Positions 45,705 through 56,651 of a stretch of DNA of 64,000 nt are shown here, piece by piece (positions within the stretch are counted from its first letter, which is position 1; each line of letters begins with the position of its first letter). Both the position numbers and the translations under genes were made by a program. A model generated the notes under the pieces. That model did no database searches. It was not told the origin of the DNA and saw only the letters and a list, made by a program, of their open reading frames with translations. The stretch is from Cryptomeria japonica (taxonomy: Eukaryota; Streptophyta; Pinopsida; Cupressales; Cupressaceae), in NCBI RefSeq assembly GCF_030272615.1, contig NC_081415.1:378787392-378851391 (forward strand). Reading direction: 5' to 3'.

Positions 45705-47601
45705 CTACCGATGACCACTCATAAAAACTGACCAGTTGGCTTCAAAAATTAGTTCATTAATTTCTTCTCTGGAATTTATAGGGTGAACAGCCAACAATGC
45801 TTCAACCTTTAACTTTTTGTCCACTTCCATAACTGACATTCTTTTAGCCTCTAACCTTATGTACAAGTCATTAGGCAGATCATCTACAACCTCAATCAAA
45901 ACTTTCTTGTAGATGTCAAGATGCAAAATAATGCTAGCCTCTATAGTCTCCCTATCGGGATCCTTGAATTGATGATAAAGTTTATTTATATTGCAAAGAT
46001 TACCATCTTGAGTTATCTCATTTACCAGTTCCTCTAGTGTAAGGGTATCCGATGCCTTAGGTTGTTTATTCTTTGGAGTTAGCTTTTTCTTAGGCTCCCT
46101 TACAACATGGTGCTTCTTCCTTAATGTCCTTGCCTTTTTAGGATAAGGAGAAGGTACCAGTGAAGGCTTCCTCTTCTTCCTTTCAACTCTTTTGAACTTT
46201 ATTGCCTTACCACTATCTGTATCCAAAGAAGTGACAACTGGTGAAACATGAGCTACCGGTTCTAGTCCTTCTAGTTCACTAGCAAAAATACCAATCAAGT
46301 TCATCACATTCTCTTTAACCTCTTTAACCATTTTGGATGCACTTCTGATGAATTTTTCTATTTTTTTTCTCTGCTTTTGCATTGAAACAATACTCTCAAT
46401 GGTCTCAGCACTTCCAAAGATTTCTTCAGATGGTTCCTTAGGTGCATCAAGAAGTGTCTTAGCATAAGCCTCAAGAATATTTAGATCAACTTCATATCCC
46501 ATCTCTATTATCCAAATAGTTCTAGGAGTAACAACTTCCATCCATGTTTCATCTCTTTTGATTACAAAACAAATTTGCTTGTCATACTTATCCACAATGC
46601 TCTGCGATATCCTTTCTCTAGCCTTCATTTTGGTTTGAAAGTTTTCAAAATAGGCTTTTACAATGTCATCACTGTTAGCACCTATGCCTATAATATCCTC
46701 CATGATTTGTCTACCTACCGAGATGTCATATGCAAAGTCCTTGTGACCAATGTCTGGTATCTCCTTTGTGAAGTAAAGCATTAAACACACAAGTAGATTC
46801 CCAAAATAGAATTTTCCCTTCTTATCACCCTTAATCATCTTCAAGTTATCAAGCAGTTCATCCTTAAGCCACTCACAGATGTCAATTTTAGCATTTCTCT
46901 TAACCATCCCATATGCACTATGAATACATAAGATAGAAATAGAATTCAACCTATTTGCATGTGTAACTATGTATCCAAATACCATGCTCACATATTTTAC
47001 ATTTGCATCAGTGATATCATTAACTCTAAGAGATCTGTTGTCAAATGTAGCTCTGGTTAGGTCCATAACACCCTTGTTTGGTATCTTCTTCTTTTTGTCG
47101 GGTCTAGTACCGGTTGAGGGTAAACCAACAACTGCCTTAATTGCTTCCTTAGTAATCTTAAAAACAAAGTGTAGCCACATAAACTCCATGAACTCTTCTC
47201 AGTACAAGACAAACTATCTTATCCGGAAATTCAAGAATGTTCAGAATTTCAATAAATCCTAAATCCTCAACAGTCTTATGCTTTGGCTTGACTAAACCTT
47301 GTTCATCTGTTATAACATCTTTGTACATGTTCTTCAAGTCATCTGACCCTAAATTCTCTATGTTGTAGTGAATATAAATCCTTGGGTCTTCGACAAAAGC
47401 AACTCCCTTTGGAATCTTAGAAAAGACTCTGATGGAATCATCTTGCTTAGCAATCTTAGGAATGATTTTAAATATAGGTCTAGGGTGCTTAATGTTTTCT
47501 ATCACAGTAGGGTTTGCAATAAATTCAGGTGCAAAAGATGAAGATGCCATTTCAAAAGATAAATACCTTTTGACTTGAAATCCTTGAATGCCTGAAAACA
47601 C
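45705..47601 (-). pseudogene. E5 ORF2, conserved unknown protein
   Basis: Two overlapping pieces: 47601-47158 (with MASSSFAPEFIANPTVIENI inside) and 47189-45705, which is 494 codons without a stop. They are joined by a frameshift near 47175. Blocks: VLRRVHG / MEFMWLHFVFKITKEAI; TRATFDNRSLRVNDITDANV; a helical domain with DICEWLKDELLDNLKM; VVTPRTIWIIEMGYEVDLN; a basic region (ERKKRKPSLVPSPYPKKAR) that looks like a nuclear localisation signal; and a C-terminal helical part. The same order is seen in E4. No known catalytic motif. It is the longest open frame in this family here. Confidence 0.75.
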
Positions 47602-47845
47602 TTTGCTGCTTCACCTTAGGATGTCGTTGCTTTCTCTTTGCACTCTTTGGATGCTTGGTGAATTGAAATGAGGGTTTTCCAGTGTTCTATAACCAAAAAT
47701 TTCTCCAACAACTGCATTAGATGCTTTCTGGTTAAGTGAAATCTTAACATATATGTCGATAAAAAAGAAATATAACTTCTTACCATCAACCAAGGGTAGA
47801 ATGCATGATTTTCAATTTTCTGCCATACCCCCTAAGGATTATTCT

Positions 47846-49015
47846 TTAGTTAGATGAAGAATATCCTACTAGTGGAGGGTTACTTTGTTCTACTAGTGTA
47901 GAGACAGATTCATCAACTTTCTGATCTCTCTTCTTAATCCATTGTTTTGAAAATTCTTGCTTTATTTCATTTACTTTTTCCTTTCCTTTCTCATTAGATC
48001 CTTTATTGTTCTCCGGTATAGTCTTGCTTCTACAAAATTTTGTAATATGTCCAATCTTGTTACATGCATAACAAGTTACATTATTCCTTTGAATAGATTT
48101 TCCATATCCTTGACCAGTTTGTGTTCTGCATTGATTAGATAAATGTCCAAATCTACCACAAACATAGCATTTCACATTCATTCTTCAATTTTCTAAGTTA
48201 TTGCCAACTTTATTGCATTTGGAACATTGACCGGTGGGTAAATTTGTATTCTGATTATTTCTAAATCTGCACTGATTTGCTCTATGATCAAATTTATTGC
48301 AATTAAAACATTTCCCATTAAATTTATAAGCATTAGGTTGTCTTGCCGGTTTACTATGATCTTGTTTGTTTGCAGTCCCAAAACTTTCTCCATGTTCAAA
48401 TCCAAGTCCAATTGTATCTTCGTCAGGTTTCTATCTTTTCAGCATGTCATCAAGTCTTTCTGAACTTTTCTTGAATTTGTCTTTGTTTTCATTTGCAGTG
48501 ATCAACTCATTTTCTAGAATTCCAATTTGTCTCCTAAGCTCCTCTTTATCATGTTGCATGTGAATCGGATCTATCTTTAGCATATCATTTTCATGAAAAA
48601 GTCTCATATTTTCATTACCTCCATCATTAAGTCTCCTAGTCAAGTCTTCTTCATTCTTCTTCCTATCTTCAATATCCTTACATAGCCTCATGGTTAAATC
48701 TTGCATTTCATTCCTCATGTTACTATTCACTTGTCTCAACTTCTCTGCAATATCACTAAGAGTTTCCTTTTCATCATCATGTTTCTACATTTGCTCATGA
48801 AGTTCCTTCCTCTTGTTTTGTGCTATAACCAGGTTCTCCTGAAGTCCTTTAATGAATTCCTGGGCAGTCCTTAGATCATCTTCAAGTTTGATATTCTTCA
48901 ATTTTTTTGCATCAAAATCTTCAAGAGCTCCTTCCAATTGTTTTCTTAAACTCTCCATCAATACTAGTTTCAGAATCTTCCTCAAGCTATTAGGCTTTTG
49001 CAAACAGAGGACCAA
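47846..49015 (-). pseudogene. E5 Gag-like protein, coiled coil plus CCHC knuckles
   Basis: A coiled coil (GALEDFDAKKLKNIKLEDDL, RLCKDIEDRKKNEEDL, ANENKDKFKKSSERLDDML) is followed by knuckles CFNCNKFDHRANQC, a damaged CSKCNKVGNN, CYVCGRFGHLSNQC and CYACNKIGHITKFC, then a Lys/Glu-rich tail. Stops at 48785, 48431 and 48182, and a local frameshift in the knuckle region, break it. It aligns block by block with E4 Gag. Confidence 0.82.
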
Positions 49016-49016
49016 G

Positions 49017-49027
49017 CTTTGATACCA
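49017..49027 (-). other. E5 primer-binding site
   Basis: TGGTATCAAGC on the - strand, two bases from the LTR; one base shorter than the tRNA-Met consensus TGGTATCAGAGC. Confidence 0.8.
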
Positions 49028-49029
49028 AT

Positions 49030-49869
49030 TGTTAGATGCAATGACAATCCCAAAGAGATTGAGAGGGGGGAGTGAATTAGTGTCTAACCAGTTATTAGAA
49101 TATTTGAACTTATTTATAACATTTCAACCCAAATTAATGTATCGATAAACAAGTAATAATGCAGCAAAGAGAAATAACAAAGACAACATAAATGCACACC
49201 ATAACACAAGATATTTTAGCAAGGAAACCCGATAAGGGAAAAACCTTGGTGGGATTTGTAACCCACAATATTTACTCACTGGCCAATATGAATAAATATT
49301 ACTTACAATAGGGGGCTACACATGTAGGAAGGCCAACAGCCTAGAGCGCACTACTCAATGAAAGAGTCTCACTAAATACAAAATGGATAATTAAATCCAA
49401 GATAATGTACTACTCAAAATAGCATCTGCAATTCTTGATTCAGTACCGGTTTAAGCTCTATCCGAAACCATAACCAAAAACCTATCGATGAATGATATTC
49501 ACTCACATAACCTATCTACCTTATTACAATATCTTTTCTCTATCTTCTATACCATACCAATACATAATTTCCTCTCCATGCTATATCAAAAATGACCTAT
49601 AAGATCTCATACATATATGAGTCTTTACAATACATCATGTCGGCTTACAAATAATTAATTACATTACAATATAAATTCATATAAACAAAACTTGTCTCAT
49701 GTCAGCCTGGATGCCGGTGTAAACTAAATGCCGATGAATGAACTTTGTTGTGCTTGCCGGTACCGGTAGATGATGTCTACGTTGTCGGTGAACCTATAGA
49801 ATCCTATTACCAGTTGGTTGCCATCAATGATAACATCAACCATTCTCATGTGAGTGTAGAATGCCAACA
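49030..49869 (-). repeat. E5 5' LTR (840 bp)
   Basis: Partner of 43163-44016, followed by the target duplication ACATA. Confidence 0.92.
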
Positions 49870-51109
49870 ACATATAACACCAAGATTTTTGACATGCAAA
49901 CCCAGTTAACGGAAAAGCCACAGCGAGAACCTACCCACAATGAGATGATACCCTGTTAGACGTATATGAAATATTACAATGGGAAATGCACATACATTCA
50001 GGCACACTACCCAAAGCTCACTTTTCAAAACACATAACAAGAAGTGCTACAACCCTAAGGAAGACTCGTTGTCTTACAAGAACATTCAAATTACATTTGG
50101 AAGATCATGAACTACTAGAATAGTATCTCCTCATGCCTAGTTGTGGTTCTAGTTAAGCACACAATCTAATATTCTCTTCAACACTTCTTCACACTTCCGA
50201 AGGATCAAAACATTTGTTCGCACATATCCAATCACACACATTTTGTTACACTCATAGATACAATGCAGATACATCTCTCATATGATTATTACATATATTT
50301 ATACAAATCATCAACCTATATTTCAAAGTTCACTCAAGACACATCACAAATTACAAATCTATAATCACAAATTTTACAACATTACATGCAAACCAAAACA
50401 ATGTCTACTAAGACATAGTATGGATCTAAATCAACACCTCGAACATGAAACACATCCAAGAATTAAGCCACGAACATCGACAACATGCTACACCATCATG
50501 TCAGCCAAGAACATGAAGAGTACCACCAGATCAAGGAAATCATCAATAATGTGTACAAAAATCAATTTGGACCATCAACATGGATAGGACCCAATCTAGA
50601 AACATCCACAAGCATCATGAATTACCATAGCAACAACCGCAATATCACCACTTACTAGAATCTTCAACATCATTATATCGAACCTCAAGAACACTAACTA
50701 AACAAATTGCCAAACTAAAAGATTCACTTGTAGACCTCCAAATCATGAACCATTTGAATTAAGGACATATATGAACATCCCAAACACTGCCAAATCCACA
50801 AACCAAGATATTGCAAGACGGAGCAATGTGGAGCAAAATATAGAACATTGATAAACACTAAACAACTAAAAAACCAACCGCAATACTGGATCTCATAAAC
50901 TCAATCAAATAATCATGCAAACTAGTGAAACTACAACTGAATCAACTAGAGATACTTATCTCAAAACCCTTTAAACTGCAACAAATCATCTACAACACAA
51001 TGGCCAAACTAACTCATTAAATTTGATTGCAACATTGGAGAACACAAAGAAATATGTTGACATCAATGATAACACATCATTCTAGCAAAGTTCTCAACAA
51101 TATCCAATA
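49870..51109 (-). repeat. C2 3' LTR, larger segment
   Basis: Continuation of the LTR that begins at 43032. It contains the GCAAACCCAGTTAACGGAAA block also present in E4 and E5 LTRs. On the - strand it starts TATTGG, probably a mutated TGTTGG. Bases 51110-51439 hold the polypurine tract and short untranslated sequence. Confidence 0.72.
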
Positions 51110-51439
51110 ATCTCCCCCTTTGGCATTGATGGCAACATATGAATGTGAAAAATAATCAATGTAAATAAAGAATTCAACTACCAACAATCTCCCCATAACT
51201 CTCAATAATCTCCCCATGAGATCTAGCACATGATATAGCAGTTTTTCACATGATTCTCTCCCCCTTTGACATCAATGGAAAAGGAACATATCATGATTCT
51301 CTCCCCCTTTAGAACTAACTCACAAATCTGAACATCTAAACTACACACTGACTACTCCCCGTGAGTAGAAGCCACCACTCATCAATTCAAATCAAAAGAT
51401 CTCTGTGAAATCCATCAGGCTGATGCAACTCAATGCATC

Positions 51440-53538
51440 TTAGTTCTTATCAAGAGGGGATATCACCCCTAGCTTCTCTCTGAGATACTCAGAAGTATCT
51501 TTAGGTAAAGGCTTCATGAAGATATATGCAATTTTTTCCTTTGTAGATACATACTCCAATCTAACTTCCTTCTCATTCACCTTTTCTCTCAAGAAATGAA
51601 ACTTGATTAATATATGCTTAGTCTTTGAATGTAGCACCAGATTCTTAGAAATGTTGATATCACTTGAATTATCACAATATATAACAGTAAGCTCATCAAA
51701 AACAACTTTGATATCCTTCAACATCTACTTCATTCATATCACCTGAGTACAATTGCTAGAAATAGCAATGTATTCATCTTCTGTAGTAGATAAAGAAATA
51801 GCATTCTTCTTCTTACTGATCCATGAAACCAATCTCTTCCGAAGAAAAATGCACCACCACTAGTAAAAGCCAACATCACCTACCCAATCAACATTAGTAA
51901 AAGCCCAATCTACATGATCGGTAGTGCTCTTTCGGTCATCAACATCACCAGCCCAATCAACATTAGTATAAGCATATAGCAAGAAATCATCATTCTTCGG
52001 ATAACATAAACCAAAATCAATTGTCCCTTTCAAATATCTAAAAATTATCTTCACAACTACAACATGAGATTCCTTAGGATCAGCTTGAAATCTATCAAAA
52101 AGACATACACCATTCATAATATATGGTTTAGTTTGAGTCAAATATAACAGTCCACCAATCATAGATCTGTATCTAGTCTGATTTGTTATTGGAGAATCAT
52201 CATTGTTTGTCACCATACATCCAATCACCATAGGTGTACCAATTGGCTTTGAATCATCTAAAGAAAACTTCTTCAACAATTTCTTCACATACTTGGACTA
52301 AGATATAAAAATGCCTTTATCTAACTAAGTAATTTGCATTTCCAAAAATAATTTCATCTCACCAATCATGGACATCTCAAACTCGTTCTACATATCATCA
52401 ACAAACTTCTTGCACAAAATATCATCTCCACCAAGAATAAATCATCAATAGAAACTTCAAAAATTAAAATGTTGTCATTATCAATCTTTAAGTATAAATT
52501 ACTATCAGCAGTACCTTTATTGAATTCTAGCTTCATCAAATACTTATCCAATCCAACCAATCTCTTGGTGCTTTCTTCAATCCATATAGTGCTTTCGTCA
52601 ATCTGCAAACCATATCTCCTTGATTTGTCAACTAAAAACCATCGGGTTGCTCAATATAAACTTCTTCTTCCAACTCACCATTAAGAAAGGCTGACTTGAC
52701 ATCCATCTGATAGAATTTAAAATCTTTGTAAGTAGCATAAGCAAGAAATAATCTAACAGCCTCAATTATTGCCACCAAAGAAAAAGTCTCCTCACAGTCA
52801 ACTCCTTCCATCTGAGAATAACCCTTGCAAACATGTCTAGCTTTATTCCTAACAACTTCACCTTTTTCATCTAATTTATTTCGGAAGACCCATTTAGTTC
52901 CAATCAAATTTTTATCCTTAGGTCTTGGAACAAGAATCCATATATTATTCTTCTCAATCTAGTTCAATTCTTCTTCCATCGCTCTAACCCAATTTTCATC
53001 TTTTCATGCTTCAATAATCCTTAGGTTCAATCTTTGAAATCAAGCAATACTCTTCAACAAATCTTCTCCTAGTCATCACACCTTTATTCTTATCTCCTAT
53101 GACCTAATTTTTGTAATGGCTCAATCTCACATGCCTGGGAATCTTGTAATTTTCTTGATTTTCAGACTCTTGAGCTCTTTCTTCTGCACTAGCACTTGTA
53201 CCTTCTTCAATCTCAAGCTTTTCTAGAACAATTTAAATTTGATTATGAGTTTGTACTTGCCTTCCTTTATTTGAACTAACATCCTAATCATCTGAATCAT
53301 ATCCGGAGCATCTGGGATGATACAGATTACCTTCATCAACTTTCACATTAGTACTTTCACCTATCTTCCTCAATCTCTTACTATAACACCGATAGACCTT
53401 GCTCTTAGTAGAATAACAAAGAAAAATTCCTTCATCACATCTAGCATCAAGCTTCCCTAGATCTTCATCTCTTCTGATATAGCATTTACTTCCAAAAATT
53501 TTGAAATATCTAATTGTAGGAACATGACCAAACCACAA
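51440..53538 (-). pseudogene. C2 copia pol remnant (integrase end, RT, RNase H)
   Basis: From 53538: LWFGHVPTIRYFKIFGSKC (integrase C-terminal region), a poorly conserved linker, then reverse transcriptase [20 protein letters not shown] and [20 protein letters not shown], a degraded YVDD box reading VSIDDLF, and PIGTPMVIG. The RNase H part has AYTNVDWAGDVDDRKST, a short internal duplication (VDWAFTNVDWVGDV), and VIYCDNSSDINISKNLVLHS. Stops and frameshifts are frequent. It would belong to the enzymes that copy and integrate copia elements, but is dead. Confidence 0.85.
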
Positions 53539-53558
53539 CTCATAAGGATTATTACTGG

Positions 53559-54397
53559 TGTAGTGCCCGCCAATAAACCCCAGGGAAACTTACTACAACT
53601 AGGTCCAAAAGAGTGGATTTTTTTTTTTTTTACTAACAAGGTTACATCTAACTCAATCTAGACACTAAGTTAATGATTTAGTTCAATAGTTAAAATTCAA
53701 CACTAAGTGTTTATTTGTTGCTTCCTATATTATGTTATTAAAACATGTGAAGTCATATTACAAGGTTTCAACGTTTCCCTAGGGTATTGACATCACTACT
53801 AATTCCTACGTCAATTACAGTTTAGGGTCAATATGTTTAGTTTACCATTATCATTATTTAATTTCTACAGGACAACTGGACAGTGAAGGCTGCATAGTTA
53901 CCTTTCCAGACAATGTCTGGAAGGTCACTAAAGGTGTACTAATACATTTGGACTAGATTTTTGATTGAGGTTTCTGACGGAGAAGGTATATTGTGGCCAA
54001 ATTTGATTTTTTTTTTGAAAAAATGCCCGCATTCATCATAATTCCAATGAAAATTACCCATTTGGTTTTGATGAAGAAGGCATTAGCAATGAGAATTTTC
54101 TTTTTTTCAAAAAAGTTCTCGAGTTCGTCGTAATTCCAACGACAGCAGCCATTACAAAATAAAAAAAGAGGCAGGGAATTCATTTGTGAATTGCAGTCCC
54201 GTATAGGCGTCCATGGTGACTTCAACCCCCAAGAACATCAAACACATGTCGAAGGCAATCCCATGCAGGAGGTAGATTCAAATTGCCCTAGTTTTTAATT
54301 TCATGTTGCAAATAATATACATGTGGTGGTTAATTGTCCTAGTTTAATCTCGTAAAAACATAGAACTATGATTGAGGAGTGAGCGTTCAATTTTGTA
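53559..54397. other. Mixed region with LTR-like start and copia fragment
   Basis: TGTAGTGCCCGCC at 53559, where C2 ends, looks like the start of another LTR, but no second copy is present. Bases 53855-53936 match E1 3713-3800 closely and translate on the + strand to GQLDSEGCIVTF and NVWKVTKG. Near 54013-54150 a T-run and AATGCCCGCATTCATCATAA recur in diverged form. No complete gene. Confidence 0.5.
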
Positions 54398-55138
54398 TCA
54401 GCAATCCCTTCCTCCCATATACGTGCGTGTTGATTGTTCACATGAGATTGAATCTCTTTGCGGCATTGTATCAAACAATTCACTAGCCTTGTCCATGTTT
54501 CCATATTTTTCATTCATGTTGAGCAGGGCATTTGCAAGTACAACACCTAACAAAATTCCTCTATCCGTTATGCTTTGATGGATGTCCATACCCTGTTCCA
54601 AAGCTCCCATTTTTGCACAGGCAGGGAGGATGCTGGCAAAGGTTGTGGAATTTGGCTTTATGCCTTCCAATTTCATTTGCTTGAAAGTGTCTAAAGCCTT
54701 TTCGACAAATCCATTTTGTGCATATCCAACAATCGCTGTAGTCCACGAGACAACATTTCTTTCAGGCATTCTATCAAATAGTTCATGTGCCTTGTCTATG
54801 CTTCCACATTTTGCATACATGTCTACCAAGGCAGTTACAACTACAACATCTGACAAAATTTCTCTATCCTTTATGCTTCGATGAATGTCCATACCCTGTT
54901 CCAAATCTCCCATTTTGGCACAATCAGGAAGGATAGTAGCAATGGTCATGGAATTTGGCTTTACACCTGCCGATTGCATTTGCTTGAAAGTTTCTAAAGC
55001 CTTCTCAACAAATCCATTTTGTGCAGTTGCAACTACATCTGAAAAAATTCCTCTATCTTTGATGCTTTGATGGATGTCCATACCCTGTTCCAAAGCTCCC
55101 ATTTTGGCACAGGTTGGGAGTAGGCTGGCAAACGTAAC
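54398..55138 (-). pseudogene. PPR-repeat protein fragment (PLS type)
   Basis: Pentatricopeptide repeats are read on the - strand: TFASLLPTCAKMGALEQG, TALVDMYAKCGSIDKAHELF, NVVSWTTAIVGYAQNGF, EGIKPNSTTFASILPACAKM. By family knowledge PLS-type PPR proteins bind RNA in plastids or mitochondria and guide editing. The fragment starts inside a repeat and has no start codon, targeting peptide, or E/DYW end. In the first repeat, SDVV is joined directly to ATAQNGF, so roughly 36 residues are missing compared with the next repeat. The last repeat degenerates after FDTMPQRDSIS. It is a pseudogene piece or one degraded exon. Confidence 0.85.
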
Positions 55139-56651
55139 TAAAGAAATGCAATGATCAGCTCCAAAGACATCAAACCACTACTAACAAAACCAAGAGTCTA
55201 AAATATGATAGGGAATAGTGTGAGCTGTCCTGAAATAAAATATTTTATTTTCAATTTCTACTAAAACATAATTACTCAGCCATTTAATGTTATTAATAAG
55301 TGTTTAATTTATGACAGAGATAAATGGTTGGCCACAAGTACATGAGTTACTAAATGCACACAAATAAGTGAATTTGATATTCAAAACTATCTATAATGAA
55401 TTCAATTCTTGTCCATTAGTCATTTATGTTTGCAATAAGCATCTTTCTTTGTTTTTCTTAATCTTTATTCATAATTATGTGCATATTTCACATTCTATAA
55501 TTAGGATATCAATTGCTATGGCTGAACACTAGCATGATGTTTGTGTTATGGTATAGATGTGTGGAAACATAATTATTGGATTGTTATATTATAGAGATCA
55601 TAAATCTAGATATCGCATATTAGTTATAGCTCTTCTTGGATTGAGTCTAAAGTTGACATACAGTCATAAAGCCATTATTAGCAGATCTATCCATTTCTAG
55701 TAAAGACAATTGAGAAAGTCATTTTGATATTGAGAGTTTCTTATCTATTTACCTATTGATCATTATTAAGCCATAATATTTAGGTCTATTTATCTCTCTT
55801 GCAAAACCTCTGTAAGTGTCCTAGATTGTCCCTACTACTCACTCTTCAATTCGGAAAAATGGAGTTCTAAATATTTGTTGCACAAGATGGTGTTGAACAT
55901 ATCAACAAGGCTAGCATGGAAGGCATGTTCAAGCTTCCACTTGTACAACTTACAAAAAATGATTTTTTGATAGAAGAAATTCTTGAAATAGGGATACAAT
56001 CAAAAGACAAGTAAGTACATACAAACCTCCTCAGTTGAAAGTAAAATCTATGTATAAAAAGAGTACATTGAATCCCAATCCATAAACACAATAGAGATAC
56101 CGATGGAGACTTAATTGGATGTAGCATGTTGCACCAAAGTTGTTAGAGTATGCTAAGCTAGTACATAATGTTTCGTAAAGCCACATTAGTATTTTACCCA
56201 GATCATTATCTACCAAAACTAACTATAGTAATCCTTTTGAGGATTAATTTCATGGTGCTAGATCTTCATTTAGTTCCACTTCTTGTTGGAGATAAGAATA
56301 GTTATTTTTTGAGGTAGATGAATATCCCATCAACAAAGGACAAGACCCTTTCTAGAATATAACAAATTCTACTCCAACAAAAGATCATGGGGGTTTCACT
56401 AGAGATATTGAATAAGAGATAGACTTCTACTACTGCATTAAAATCATTGGCATGTTCTTCATTTATTGATGTAAACGCTCTGTGACGCCACCACAACCAA
56501 CAAAGGTGTAAAAAGTTGTTTGCAATGCATGGATTTTTAGGATTGTCCTTTGAGAAAATAGAATTAAAGTATGGAAGCAAGATCTGCCAGCTCCTGAGGG
56601 AAAGACCATGTCAGACAATAATTTCTATTTTCTTGCCTATGAAGAAAGACC
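55139..56651. other. AT-rich intergenic DNA
   Basis: No gene, LTR or repeat family is recognised. A 21-bp direct repeat, GAAAGACCATGTCAGACAATA less its last base, sits at 56600-56619 and 56644-56663. The second copy contains the ATG of the following transposase gene. Confidence 0.45.

Larger units (their letters stand above)
43163..49869 (-). mobile_element. E5: non-autonomous LTR element, relative of E4
   Basis: LTRs 43163-44016 and 49030-49869, exact target duplication ACATA (43158-43162 and 49870-49874). On the - strand it has the same order as E4: primer site, coiled-coil CCHC Gag, ORF2, coiled-coil ORF3, polypurine tract CAAAGGGGGAGAT, 3' LTR. It too lacks every pol enzyme. It sits inside the C2 LTR. 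Confidence 0.9.
43032..53558 (-). mobile_element. C2: truncated copia element, LTR split by E5
   Basis: The 3' LTR begins at 43032 (TGTTGGCAATAATGC on the + strand), is interrupted at 43162 by E5, resumes at 49870 and ends near 51109 beside a polypurine tract (AAAGGGGGAGATTA on the - strand). To the right lie copia RNase H, reverse transcriptase and an integrase C-terminus, in that order. The element is cut at 53558, so Gag, protease, the integrase core and the 5' LTR are missing. Confidence 0.8.
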
